Notes: generated by a model from the letters alone, not told the origin. A stretch of 34,277 nt of DNA from an uncultured Porphyromonadaceae bacterium (GCA_900550025.1 URQP01000009.1:1-34277), one strand, 5' to 3'; positions 15,686 to 23,876 are shown, numbered from the stretch's first letter. Numbers and translations: made by a program.

Positions 15686-17863
15686 ATGGTGACAAAAAGA
15701 GATTTATTAGCGAAACTAAAAGAATATTTTGGTTTTGAATCGTTCAAAGGCAATCAAGAAGCGATCATAGCCAATCTTTTGGATGGGAACGACACGTTCG
15801 TGCTAATGCCTACAGGGGGCGGAAAATCGCTTTGTTATCAATTGCCGGCCTTATTGATGGAAGGGACTGCGATTGTCATATCGCCATTGATAGCCTTGAT
15901 GAAAAATCAAGTGGATGCTATGAGGAATTTCAGCGAAGATGACGGTGTGGCACATTTCCTTAACTCCTCGCTGAACAAAGCCGCTATCGCACAAGTTAAA
16001 ACAGATGTTGTAAGCGGTAAGACGAAGCTCCTTTACGTAGCGCCTGAATCGCTGACAAAAGAAGAAAACGTAGAATTTCTGAAGTCTGTAAAAATCTCTT
16101 TTTATGCAGTCGACGAGGCTCATTGCATTTCTGAGTGGGGGCATGATTTCCGGCCGGAATACCGGAATATCAGGCCCATCATCACCGAGATTGGCATCCG
16201 TCCGCTAATAGCCCTGACGGCTACTGCTACTCCAAAGGTGCAGCATGACATACAAAAGAATCTCGGGATGCAGGATGCTAAAGTATTCAAATCTTCATTC
16301 AACCGTCCGAATCTATATTATGAAGTAAGACCTAAGACCTCGAATATAGATAAAGACATTATCAAGTACATTAAATCGCAAGAAGGAAAATCCGGAATAA
16401 TATACTGTCTGAGCAGGAAAAAGGTGGAGGAATTGGCAGAAATACTTGTTGTCAACAACATAAAGGCTTTACCTTATCATGCAGGTATGGATAGTGCTAC
16501 AAGAAGTGCAAACCAAGATGCGTTTTTGTTGGAAAATGTCGATGTCATAGTTGCGACTATCGCTTTCGGTATGGGCATTGACAAACCGGATGTAAGATAT
16601 GTCATACACTACGATATTCCTAAAAGTCTGGAAGGCTATTATCAAGAAACCGGTCGGGCAGGAAGAGACGGTGGAGAAGGGCAATGCATTGCATTCTATA
16701 CAAGCGAAGATTTGCAGAGACTTGAAAAATTCATGCAAGATAAGCCTATTTCGGAACAAGAGATAGGGAAACAATTATTACAAGAGACAGCTGCTTATTG
16801 CGAGTCATCCGTATGCCGAAGAAAAACGTTGCTCTATTATTTTGGAGAAGAGTACAAAGAGGATAATTGCGGCAATTGTGATAACTGTTTAAATCCTAAG
16901 AAAAAAGTGGAAGCAAAAGATGAACTTTGTGCTGTAATTGAAACGATTATGGCATTGAAAGAAAAATTTAAGGCAGATTATGTGATTGATGTTATGGTTG
17001 GAAAGGAAACATCTGTCATAAAATCTCATATGCACGACCAGTTGGATGTATTTGGCTGTCAAGATGCTGGAAATGAAAAATTACTTAAAGCAGTCATACA
17101 CCAAGCGACAATAGCCGGTTATGTTGAAAAGGAAATAGAAAATTACGGTATACTTAAGATAACAGACAAAGGTTACGATTTTCTGAAGAATCCCAAAAGT
17201 TTCAGAATCGTTGAAGATAGAGAGTATGATGAAGATGAAGAGGTTGCTCTGAAAAGCGGTGGCACAAGCGCAATGGACCCTGAATTGTTCTCAATTTTGA
17301 AAGATTTGCGTAAAAAGATAGCCAAGCAATTAGGGTTGCCCCCTTACGTCATTTTCCAAGACATTTCATTGGAAGCAATGGCCACGACGTATCCTGTCAC
17401 ATTGGATGAACTGCAAAACATACCGGGTGTAGGTGCTGGAAAAGCGAAAAGATATGGTAAAGAATTTGTTGACGTAATAAAAACCCATGTCGAAGAAAAT
17501 GAAATAGAACGCCCGGAGGATTTGATATTCAGGACAGTCCCCAACAAAAGCAAGTTGAAAATATCCATAATACAAGGAATTGACCGTAAAATAGCTTTGG
17601 ATGAATTAGCCGAGTCAAAAGGCTTGGAATATTCGGAATTGCTTGATGAGATTGAGGCGATTGTCTATTCTGGTACAAAAATCAACATCAATTATTTCTT
17701 AGATGAGATAATGGACGATGACCAGCAGGAGGATATCATAGAATATTTTAAAGAAAGCGAAAGCGATGACCTTGAAGCGGCTATCCAAGAACTTGGAGAT
17801 ACATACACCGAAGAGGAAATAAGATTAGTGCGCATTAAATTCCTCTCCGAGATGGGCAATTAG
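15686..17863 (+). CDS. recQ: ATP-dependent DNA helicase RecQ
   Basis: RecQ is a 3'-5' superfamily 2 helicase in recombination and fork repair. The 725-residue protein shows motif 0 KGNQEAI, Walker A MPTGGGKS (41-48), DEAH box (143-146), motif III TATATP, motif V ATIAFGMGIDKPDVR and motif VI QETGRAGRDG. The zinc-binding site follows (CRRKTLLYYFGE to CGNCDNC). Then come the RQC winged helix and an HRDC domain (LRKKIAKQLGLPPYVIF to IPGVGAGKAKRYG). After HRDC, about 110 acidic residues extend to the C terminus, making it longer than E. coli RecQ (about 610), as I recall for Bacteroidota RecQ. It follows clpX with its own promoter and is 3 bases ahead of an RluA-family gene. Confidence 0.95.
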   Translation: MVTKRDLLAKLKEYFGFESFKGNQEAIIANLLDGNDTFVLMPTGGGKSLCYQLPALLMEGTAIVISPLIALMKNQVDAMRNFSEDDGVAHFLNSSLNKAAIAQVKTDVVSGKTKLLYVAPESLTKEENVEFLKSVKISFYAVDEAHCISEWGHDFRPEYRNIRPIITEIGIRPLIALTATATPKVQHDIQKNLGMQDAKVFKSSFNRPNLYYEVRPKTSNIDKDIIKYIKSQEGKSGIIYCLSRKKVEELAEILVVNNIKALPYHAGMDSATRSANQDAFLLENVDVIVATIAFGMGIDKPDVRYVIHYDIPKSLEGYYQETGRAGRDGGEGQCIAFYTSEDLQRLEKFMQDKPISEQEIGKQLLQETAAYCESSVCRRKTLLYYFGEEYKEDNCGNCDNCLNPKKKVEAKDELCAVIETIMALKEKFKADYVIDVMVGKETSVIKSHMHDQLDVFGCQDAGNEKLLKAVIHQATIAGYVEKEIENYGILKITDKGYDFLKNPKSFRIVEDREYDEDEEVALKSGGTSAMDPELFSILKDLRKKIAKQLGLPPYVIFQDISLEAMATTYPVTLDELQNIPGVGAGKAKRYGKEFVDVIKTHVEENEIERPEDLIFRTVPNKSKLKISIIQGIDRKIALDELAESKGLEYSELLDEIEAIVYSGTKININYFLDEIMDDDQQEDIIEYFKESESDDLEAAIQELGDTYTEEEIRLVRIKFLSEMGN

Positions 17864-17866
17864 ATT

Positions 17867-18601
17867 ATGGAAGTTGTATATGAAGACAATCATTTAATTA
17901 TCGTCAATAAGGCATGCGGTGAAATCGTTCAGGGAGATAAAACCGGCGACAAACCGCTTGTCGAGATGGTAAAAGATTATTTAAAGGAGAAATATAATAA
18001 GCAGGGCAATGTGTTCTGTGGAGTAATACACAGATTGGACAGACCGGTTTCCGGATTGGTCGTATTTGCTAAAACGAGTAAGGCTTTGGCCCGTATGAAC
18101 GCCTTGTTCCAAAACAGAGAAGTGAAAAAGATATATTGGGCAATTACGCGCAATGCTCCGATACGCAGGGAAGATACTTTGTGCAATTATATTTATTCTG
18201 TAGAAAGAAACAACAAGTCATATATAAGTCCGACTCCAAAAGATGGCGCATTAAAAGCCGTGCTTGATTATAGAATAATAGGGCGGGCTGATAATTACTT
18301 ATTATTGGAGATTCTACTCCATACTGGCCGTAAGCATCAGATAAGAGTACAATTGGCATCAATCGGATGTCCTATAAAGGGAGATTTGAAATATGGTGCG
18401 CATAGAAGCAATCCGGATGCGGGCATAAGCCTACAAGCGCATCGGATAATATTTAAACATCCGGTTTCCGGAAAAACGGTTGACGTTACGGCGCCACTTC
18501 CTCAAGGCAAACTTTGGGAAGTGTTGGCCAACGATGCTAATTCAATGAGGGATTCGTCGGGCATAGAAGCCACGATTTGTAATCCGGGCCAAGATGTTTG
18601 A
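17867..18601 (+). CDS. RluA-family RNA pseudouridine synthase
   Basis: The 244-residue enzyme isomerises uridine to pseudouridine in rRNA or tRNA. It has the RluA-type catalytic motif HRLDRPVSGLVVFAK (Asp in HRLD is the nucleophile), the family YWAI strand, and the HTGRKHQIRVQLASIG motif near the C terminus. There is no S4 domain at the N terminus, which is typical of the short RluA/RluC-like group. It lies 3 bases after recQ and is likely co-transcribed. The last 65 bases overlap the convergent algH gene, so the C-terminal tail of about 20 residues is encoded opposite algH. The target uridine cannot be read from sequence. Confidence 0.92.
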   Translation: MEVVYEDNHLIIVNKACGEIVQGDKTGDKPLVEMVKDYLKEKYNKQGNVFCGVIHRLDRPVSGLVVFAKTSKALARMNALFQNREVKKIYWAITRNAPIRREDTLCNYIYSVERNNKSYISPTPKDGALKAVLDYRIIGRADNYLLLEILLHTGRKHQIRVQLASIGCPIKGDLKYGAHRSNPDAGISLQAHRIIFKHPVSGKTVDVTAPLPQGKLWEVLANDANSMRDSSGIEATICNPGQDV

Positions 18602-19136
18602 CGCAATCGTCCCAATAATCATCCGTATCCGTTTTCAAAAACGAGTCTGTCGTTTCTACAGAAACAGCCCATACGTGGTGGGCGATTTCATCCGCTAATT
18701 GATTTATATCCCAACCACTGTATCCGATGAAGAATTTCACATACCCATTTATAGGGTATCCGGAATTTATACGTTTGAGCAACATGTCAAAATCTCCGTT
18801 GAAAAACAAATCGTCAACAACAGGCTTGCTGCCTTTTATGTCTGGATATTTATGAAGAAAAAACAATCGGTCCATATTCATAGGGCCGCCACAGAAGACG
18901 GGAATCTTTTCGTCGATAAATATGCCATTGACAATATCATTCAGATTTAAGTTGGTCTTTTTGTTAAGGACAAGTCCAGTAGTTGATGTATGGGGATTAT
19001 AGTCGACAAGGCAAATGCATGAATGGTTGAAATACATTTCCTGCAAAAAAGGTTGGGCAATAAGGATATTGCCTTGCCTGCATTCCGGCTGCTTTTGATT
19101 TAATCTGAAAATATCGGAAATTTCCATAACTTCCAC
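18537..19136 (-). CDS. AlgH / UPF0301 (DUF179) family protein
   Basis: The 199-residue protein matches the UPF0301 (YqgE/AlgH) family: GNILIAQPFLQEMYFNHSC at about 23-41, the TTGLVLNKK segment, FCGGP with LFFLHK, and a C-terminal FFIGYSGWDINQL. AlgH was first linked to alginate regulation in Pseudomonas, but its biochemical role remains unclear. Length fits the family (about 185-200). It has a strong promoter of its own, divergent from thrA across 63 bases, and its 3' end overlaps the rluA-like gene by 65 bases on the opposite strand. The AGAGGTGG stretch 6 bases before the ATG is one of the few purine-rich ribosome-binding sites in the window. Confidence 0.9.
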   Translation of the reverse strand: MEVMEISDIFRLNQKQPECRQGNILIAQPFLQEMYFNHSCICLVDYNPHTSTTGLVLNKKTNLNLNDIVNGIFIDEKIPVFCGGPMNMDRLFFLHKYPDIKGSKPVVDDLFFNGDFDMLLKRINSGYPINGYVKFFIGYSGWDINQLADEIAHHVWAVSVETTDSFLKTDTDDYWDDCVKHLGPDYKSWLLCPTNPSLN

Positions 19137-19146
19137 CTCTTTAATA

Positions 19147-19177
19147 CAAAGATAAATGATTACCTTTATCCCTCAAA
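19147..19177 (-). promoter_or_regulatory. Promoter of the AlgH-family gene
   Basis: On the minus strand: TTTG (19174-19177), exactly 19 bases, TATCTTTG (19147-19154), then the ATG at 19136. Both boxes are perfect to consensus, the best promoter in the window. Confidence 0.8.
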
Positions 19178-19199
19178 ATAATATACACCATATTCTTAT

Positions 19200-21635
19200 A
19201 TGAAAGTACTGAAATTCGGAGGCACATCTGTTGGTACAACAGAAAGTCTTAAATGTGTCAAAGACATAATAGAAAGTGAAGAGGAACAGATAATTGTAGT
19301 TGTTTCAGCCTTGGGAGGAATAACCGATTTGTTAATTTCCACTGCGGAACTTGCTGCTTCCGGAGATGATTATCTGGATAATTTTCATGAGATTAAATCA
19401 CGCCATAACGATATTATAGCAAATATGATAGCCTTTGATAAACGAGAAGCTCTAATGGCTGTCATGTCTTCATTGTGTGATGAACTGGGCAATATATATC
19501 GCGGTGTATCGCTGATAAAAGACTTATCTCAAAGCACATTGGATATGATTGTAAGCTATGGGGAACGTTTGTCATCTCTGATAATAAGCAGGCTTATAGA
19601 TAATGCCGATTTATTTGATTCGCGTAATTTTATAAAAACAAAACGTTCGTTTGACAAGCATCTTGCTGATATGGATTTGACAAACGAACTTATACGTAAG
19701 ACATTTAAAAATTATGCGGGTAAGGTTGCCATTGTTCCCGGTTTCATATCGACTGATAAGGATAGTGGCAAAATAACCAATTTAGGAAGAGGAGGAAGCG
19801 ATTATACGGCTTCACTGATCGCAGCCGCATTAGACGCGTCTGTATTGGAAATCTGGACGGATGTGGACGGATTTATGACCGCCGACCCGAAAGTAATCGG
19901 AAACGCATATGTCATAGAACGACTGTCATTCGCCGAAGCAATGGAATTATGTAATTTTGGCGCAAAAGTGATTTATCCGCCGACTATTTATCCGGTATTC
20001 CATAAAAACATTCCTATACGCATAAAAAACACATTCAATAAGAATGCTGCTGGTACACTGATTTCCAATGAATCGTCAGTGGAAAAAGGTAAACCGATTA
20101 AAGGAATATCCTCTATCAATGACACGTGCTTGATTACAATCTCTGGATTGAGTATGGTTGGTGTCATTGGAGTTAATTCCCGGATATTCAATGTGCTTGC
20201 AAAAAATGGGATAAGTGTGTTTTTGGTTGCCCAGACATCTTCAGAACACAATACTTCCTTTGCTATCAGGAATGAGGATGCCACAAAAGCTGTTAAAGTC
20301 TTGAAAGAAGAATTTTCTGCCGAAATGCAGACAGGTGAAATAACAGCCATATCTGACGAGCATAATTTGGCTACTGTCGCAATTGTCGGAGAGAATATGA
20401 AACATACTCCGGGTGTGGCTGGTAAGCTATTTAACACATTAGGCCGAAACGGAATCAATGTGATAGCTTGTGCCCAAGGTGCATCTGAAATGAATGTATC
20501 ATTGGTTATAAAACACGAAAGTCTTAGGAAAGCATTGAATGTAATCCATGATTCATTTTTCTTGTCAGCGACACAAGTACTCAATTTATTCATCATAGGA
20601 ATAGGGCATGTGGGCGGTTTCTTGATAAAACAAATTTATGGGCAGCAAGAACGGCTGAAGAGACAAAAATCATTATCATTGAATATTGTAGGTGTCTCCA
20701 ATTCAAGACATTGTATTTTTAACCGTGATGGAATCGATATTGAAAATTACAGGCAGGAATTGGAAAAATCTCAAATAGAAGCCAAACCTGAAACAATCTT
20801 TGAGGAGATTATAAAAATGAACATTTTTAATCCTGTATTTGTGGATTGCACCGCAAGCCCTGAAATAGCAGGATTATATGAGCGGCTTTTGTCTAATAAT
20901 ATCAATGTAGTTGCGGCAAACAAAATTGCGACTTCGGCAAAATATGATTGCTATTACAATTTAAAACAAACTGCCCGGCAGAAAGATGTAAAATTTTTGT
21001 TTGAGACAAATGTCGGAGCAGGCTTGCCTATAATCAACACAATCAACAGCTTAATAAATTCAGGTGACAAAATTCTGAAAATAGAAGCTGTCATTTCGGG
21101 CACTCTCAATTTCATTTTCAACGCCATAAGTAAAGATGTAACGTTGGCTGATGCCATTAAATTGGCAATGGATGCCGGATATAGCGAGCCGGATCCCAGA
21201 ATTGACTTGAGCGGAACGGATGTCATAAGAAAAATCGTCATCTTGTCAAGAGAAGCAGGGTATAGAATCGATATGGAGGATGTGGAAATAACACCGTTCA
21301 TCCCTGAAAAATTTTTCAAAGGGTCAATATCCGACTTTTTCAACAATTTACAATCAATTGAACCTCAAATTGAAAAAATGCGGGTTGATGCCGAAAAAGA
21401 GAACAAACATTTACGCTTCGTCGCAGAATTAGACAACGGAAAAGTGAAAGTCGGGGTCAAAGGATATGATTACAGTCATCCTTTTTATTCATTGGAAAGC
21501 AGCAATAATGTAATACTGATAACGACAGAACGCTATAAAGAATATCCGATGGAAATCAAGGGATACGGAGCCGGTGCGGAAGTCACTGCCGCCGGTGTGT
21601 TTTCTGATATTATTAGTATCTTGAACATCCGCTGA
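19200..21635 (+). CDS. thrA: Bifunctional aspartate kinase / homoserine dehydrogenase
   Basis: The fused enzyme catalyses the first and third steps from aspartate to homoserine, for threonine and methionine. The 811-residue product begins with the kinase motif KFGGTSVG (4-11) and has the GFISTDKDSGKITNLGRGGSDYTA segment of the kinase site (written here only in part by function: Gly-rich, Ser-Asp-Tyr). Two ACT domains for amino-acid feedback lie at about 310-460 (ISGLSMVGVIGVNSRIF; VAIVGENMKHTPGVAG). The homoserine dehydrogenase part starts near 463 with an NAD(P)-binding IIGIGHVGG and carries NVGAGLPIINTI and the GTLNFI region. Length equals the E. coli ThrA type (about 820). It stands alone: thrB and thrC do not follow. 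No clear promoter box is seen in the 63-base gap to algH. Confidence 0.96.
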   Translation: MKVLKFGGTSVGTTESLKCVKDIIESEEEQIIVVVSALGGITDLLISTAELAASGDDYLDNFHEIKSRHNDIIANMIAFDKREALMAVMSSLCDELGNIYRGVSLIKDLSQSTLDMIVSYGERLSSLIISRLIDNADLFDSRNFIKTKRSFDKHLADMDLTNELIRKTFKNYAGKVAIVPGFISTDKDSGKITNLGRGGSDYTASLIAAALDASVLEIWTDVDGFMTADPKVIGNAYVIERLSFAEAMELCNFGAKVIYPPTIYPVFHKNIPIRIKNTFNKNAAGTLISNESSVEKGKPIKGISSINDTCLITISGLSMVGVIGVNSRIFNVLAKNGISVFLVAQTSSEHNTSFAIRNEDATKAVKVLKEEFSAEMQTGEITAISDEHNLATVAIVGENMKHTPGVAGKLFNTLGRNGINVIACAQGASEMNVSLVIKHESLRKALNVIHDSFFLSATQVLNLFIIGIGHVGGFLIKQIYGQQERLKRQKSLSLNIVGVSNSRHCIFNRDGIDIENYRQELEKSQIEAKPETIFEEIIKMNIFNPVFVDCTASPEIAGLYERLLSNNINVVAANKIATSAKYDCYYNLKQTARQKDVKFLFETNVGAGLPIINTINSLINSGDKILKIEAVISGTLNFIFNAISKDVTLADAIKLAMDAGYSEPDPRIDLSGTDVIRKIVILSREAGYRIDMEDVEITPFIPEKFFKGSISDFFNNLQSIEPQIEKMRVDAEKENKHLRFVAELDNGKVKVGVKGYDYSHPFYSLESSNNVILITTERYKEYPMEIKGYGAGAEVTAAGVFSDIISILNIR

Positions 21636-21684
21636 TACGGAGTTTATTGTTTTCTAAATAGGAGGGCAAACGACTTGCAGGGTG

Positions 21685-21757
21685 AAAACCGGTACTGTAA
21701 GTGTGTAGAACTTCTCGCTACATTCTATTTAACATAATACCGGTTATGATTTTTTTG
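21685..21757 (+). terminator. Structured element / probable bidirectional terminator between thrA and the XRE gene
   Basis: AACCGGTA (21687-21694) pairs perfectly with TACCGGTT (21738-21745), followed by ATGA and seven T. Inside the 43-base loop, GTGTAG and CTACAT form a second six-pair hairpin. A purine-rich AGGAGGGCAAACGACTTGC stretch precedes the stem. On the other strand the stem is followed by TTTTCACC, so it may also stop the minus-strand XRE gene. The loop is larger than in a simple terminator, so a small structured RNA is possible. Confidence 0.55.
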
Positions 21758-21822
21758 TATGATGTTTTTTAGACAGAAACGCGTCCACTTTCACAGACAT
21801 CAATAGCCACAAAATTGTTCCT

Positions 21823-22257
21823 TTATATTTTATGAAATTCTTCGAAACTATTGTCGGAATAAAAAACTACTATTTTTGAAATCGGTTTCGATGCAGAAAA
21901 TGTTTGCCGTTTTTGAAATGGGATCACCGGTGGGACATTTGCTTCTACAACGTTAGACATATATTCCTTTTCGCCTGTATCAAAATTATTTTCAAATAAA
22001 CTATTCTCAGAGTTTTTATGCGGAGCAAATGGGACTTCTTTTGAAGTCAGCATATTTCCTTCTCCAAACATTAGCCACATAATAGACAATTGTGGATACA
22101 TAATATGTATCTTAGCAATTATCTCGTCACTAATCTTTTTGCGCCCGCTCAATATTTGCGATGCTGTTGGCCGAGGAATATTACAATTATCCGCAAATTG
22201 TGATTTTGAAATTCCGGAATTTTCCAAGAAATAGTTCAATCTATCTACAATGTCCAT
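21823..22257 (-). CDS. XRE-family helix-turn-helix transcriptional regulator
   Basis: The 144-residue protein has an N-terminal XRE/Cro-like DNA-binding domain: IVDRLNYFLENSGISKSQFA, then the recognition region CNIPRPTASQILSGRKKISDEII, and a PQLSIMWLMFGEGNML segment common in Bacteroidota members of this type. The C terminus has a short ISKIVVFYSDNSFEEF strand pattern typical of the same group, joined by a polar linker. It may start at ATG 22257; the in-frame TTG at 22269 is less likely. No partner toxin, phage or mobile gene is next to it, so its targets are unknown. Its own promoter is overlapped by two TTTGCAAA palindromes, which suggests self-control. Confidence 0.85.
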   Translation of the reverse strand: MDIVDRLNYFLENSGISKSQFADNCNIPRPTASQILSGRKKISDEIIAKIHIMYPQLSIMWLMFGEGNMLTSKEVPFAPHKNSENSLFENNFDTGEKEYMSNVVEANVPPVIPFQKRQTFSASKPISKIVVFYSDNSFEEFHKI

Positions 22258-22278
22258 TTCTAACGACAATTAAAGCTG

Positions 22279-22349
22279 TTTGCAAATATAAACAACAAGA
22301 TTCTATTTTGCAAACATTGAATTTATCCGCCGCTGTTTGCATTTGCAAA
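22279..22349. promoter_or_regulatory. Three TTTGCAAA palindromes, candidate operator cluster
   Basis: The perfect 8-base palindrome TTTGCAAA occurs at 22279-22286, 22307-22314 and 22342-22349, spaced by 28 and 35 bases. The first overlaps the -7 box of the XRE promoter and the second overlaps its -33 box. The first and third stand in similar surroundings (GCTGTTTGCA). A repressor bound here would block the promoter; the adjacent XRE protein is the natural candidate. Binding is inferred, not shown. Confidence 0.5.
22283..22314 (-). promoter_or_regulatory. Promoter of the XRE gene
   Basis: On the minus strand, TTTG (22311-22314), a 20-base spacer and TATATTTG (22283-22290). The start codon is 25 bases downstream of the -7 box. 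Confidence 0.65.
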
Positions 22350-22719
22350 TACGCTTTTGACCACACATGTCCCTTCACAAAGAAATGGTCTTTAAAATAT
22401 CAATATTCAATTTAAATCATACGTGACAACTTGTTGATTTACAAGCTAAAATATCTACAAGAATATTCTATACATAAGGCATTGCCGAGGATGCTTGCAG
22501 TTTTATCCTTCTAATTTAAATACTACGTAGTTATATATTGATTTTCAGTAAAGTATATTTAATGTTAACAAATGCAATGTCGGATATTGGCTGACTTTTA
22601 ACGATTTCTCAATGTCGAATGTTGGTTTACAGATATTGAAAATTACCGCATCTTTTTAATTCCATTCTACATATTGATTTTCAACATTTCCCCTATTTTT
22701 CTTTTATTTGAAATTATAT
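22350..22719. other. AT-rich intergenic stretch with short direct repeats, no gene seen
   Basis: About 370 bases lie between the XRE operator region and the thiamine promoter. I see no convincing open frame or RNA gene. It holds a 10-base palindrome ACTACGTAGT (22522-22531), two copies of ATATTGATTTTCA (22535-22547 and 22671-22683), and two 16-base elements CAATGTCGGATATTGG (22575-22590) and CAATGTCGAATGTTGG (22610-22625) that differ at two positions. They may be protein-binding sites or remains of older sequence. Confidence 0.5.
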
Positions 22720-22727
22720 TATCTTTG
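22697..22727 (+). promoter_or_regulatory. Promoter of the thiamine operon
   Basis: TTTT at 22697-22700, a 19-base spacer and TATCTTTG at 22720-22727. The start point would be near 22733, at the first paired base of the TPP aptamer, so the mRNA should begin with the riboswitch. Confidence 0.65.
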
Positions 22728-22733
22728 TACCGA

Positions 22734-22806
22734 ACAAAGGGGTGCCAAAAATGGCTGAGATTATACCCTCCGAACCTGATACGGATAATGCCGAGACAGG
22801 GATTGT
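22734..22806 (+). promoter_or_regulatory. TPP (THI-box) riboswitch aptamer
   Basis: The conserved THI-box elements appear in order: GGGGTGCC (22739-22746), TGGCTGAGAT followed by ATACCC, GAACCTGAT, then ATAATGCCGAGACAGGGA. A short P1 stem forms from ACAA (22734-22737) and TTGT (22803-22806). It lies directly before thiD and the other thiamine genes. It should bind thiamine pyrophosphate and lower expression of the operon when the vitamin is plentiful. Confidence 0.95.
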
Positions 22807-22822
22807 GAATTTTCTCAACTAT

Positions 22823-22866
22823 TTTCATAAGCCTTTTTGTTGAATTTTATTACAGGACTTATGAAA
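22823..22866 (+). promoter_or_regulatory. Hairpin that can hide the thiD start codon (riboswitch expression platform)
   Basis: TTTCATAAG (22823-22831) is perfectly complementary to CTTATGAAA (22858-22866), which contains the thiD ATG. CC next to the left arm can pair with the GG of the AGGA upstream of the ATG. The nine-pair helix would cover start codon and ribosome-binding region. A rival pairing of TCAAC (22815-22819) with GTTGA (22839-22843) encloses the left arm and could free the ATG. No T-run follows, so control of translation is favoured over termination. Confidence 0.6.
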
Positions 22867-23676
22867 TATCCTATTGCATTGACAATTGCCGGTTCCGATT
22901 CGAGCGGAGGCGCAGGCATACAAGCCGATATAAAAACAATGTCGGCTATCGGAGTATACGCAGCGTCGGTAGTCACGGCAATCACAGCACAAAACACCAC
23001 TGGTGTATCCGGTATTCAAGGCATATCTCCTGATATGGTGGCAAAACAAATTGATGCTGTTTTCACAGACTTACATCCTTCTACAGTAAAGATAGGTATG
23101 CTCTATTCTGAAGAAATAATAATGGCAGTGGCAGAGAAACTGCGGACATATAAGCCGGAATATGTGATTCTCGACCCTGTGATGATTTCTACTTCAGGAA
23201 GCAGACTTATTTCCCATGAAGCAATTGAGGCGATGAAAAGAGAACTGTTTCCTTTATCATCAGTAATTACTCCAAACAGGATGGAAGCGGAATATCTGTC
23301 GGGGATAAAAATATCTGATAAAGCCAATTTGGAAATTTCTGCAAAAAATATCCTTTCTTATGGCGGATTATATGTAATTGTCAAAGGCGGGCATTTTAAA
23401 GACACTGCAATGACGGATTGTCTATATGACAAAAACGGATTGGTGGAATGCTTCAAAGGCAATTTCGTCAATACGAAAAACACGCATGGAACGGGATGCA
23501 CATTTTCATCGGCAATAGCGGCATTCCTCGCTTTAGGCAACGATATAGTCAATGCCATACGTCTGGCAAAACAATATTTGCAAAATGCGTTGGAATGTGG
23601 CGCCGATATTGACATGGGACACGGTCATGGACCAGTGAACCATTTTTTCAACCCTAATAAATTGAGAACAATATGA
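22861..23676 (+). CDS. thiD: Hydroxymethylpyrimidine (phosphate) kinase ThiD
   Basis: ThiD phosphorylates HMP and then HMP-phosphate to give HMP-PP, the pyrimidine half of thiamine. The 271-residue product is a ribokinase-fold enzyme with the N-terminal [17 protein letters not shown] motif, the VLDPVM-type segment (ILDPVMIST), and a C-terminal [15 protein letters not shown] anion-hole and catalytic motif. The frame extends to an upstream ATG at 22837, but the ATG at 22861 is preferred: AGGA lies just before it and the sequestering hairpin is built around it. It is the first gene under the TPP riboswitch and overlaps thiS by 4 bases. Confidence 0.96.
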   Translation: MKYPIALTIAGSDSSGGAGIQADIKTMSAIGVYAASVVTAITAQNTTGVSGIQGISPDMVAKQIDAVFTDLHPSTVKIGMLYSEEIIMAVAEKLRTYKPEYVILDPVMISTSGSRLISHEAIEAMKRELFPLSSVITPNRMEAEYLSGIKISDKANLEISAKNILSYGGLYVIVKGGHFKDTAMTDCLYDKNGLVECFKGNFVNTKNTHGTGCTFSSAIAAFLALGNDIVNAIRLAKQYLQNALECGADIDMGHGHGPVNHFFNPNKLRTI

Positions 23677-23876
23677 TTAGAATAGTATTCAACAACAAGC
23701 CGACAGAGTTGGAATCCGATACAAGCCTGCAAGAGTTTATTGATAAAAACGGTATGATTCCAACGAATATAGCAATTGCCGTCAACAATAGTGTCGTGCC
23801 GAAAGAGAAATGGGAAAACACCATCATAAACGATGGTGACACCTTATTAATTATAAAAGCTTATTATGGCGGATAA
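23673..23876 (+). CDS. thiS: Sulfur-carrier protein ThiS
   Basis: ThiS is a small ubiquitin-like protein that carries sulfur as a C-terminal thiocarboxylate for thiazole formation by ThiG. The 67-residue product has the beta-grasp pattern with NNKPTELESDTSLQEFI near the start, GMIPTNIAIAVNNSVVPKEKW in the middle, and ends in the required Gly-Gly (AYYGG). It overlaps thiD by 4 bases and the tenI-like gene by 11, so the Gly-Gly codons also hold the start of the next gene. Activation needs a ThiF-type adenylyltransferase, which is not in this operon. Confidence 0.93.
   Translation: MIRIVFNNKPTELESDTSLQEFIDKNGMIPTNIAIAVNNSVVPKEKWENTIINDGDTLLIIKAYYGG

Noticed and set aside
19988..20596. A 202-codon minus-strand open frame inside thrA
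   Set aside because: It lies wholly opposite the ACT region of thrA, which is clearly coding; no promoter or domain supports it.
21661..21745. A group II intron or cobalamin riboswitch suggested by the GGTGAAAACCGG stretch
   Set aside because: No domain V hairpin, no reverse transcriptase and no B12 box can be found; the neighbouring genes do not fit either.
22279..22349. TTTGCAAA repeats as a CRISPR array or origin iterons
   Set aside because: The units are only 8 bases, spacing is irregular (28 and 35) and no cas or replication gene is near; operator sites fit better.
22161..22415. An 84-codon plus-strand frame over the XRE promoter
   Set aside because: It begins inside the XRE gene on the other strand and covers the operator sites; its translation is low-complexity with no domain.
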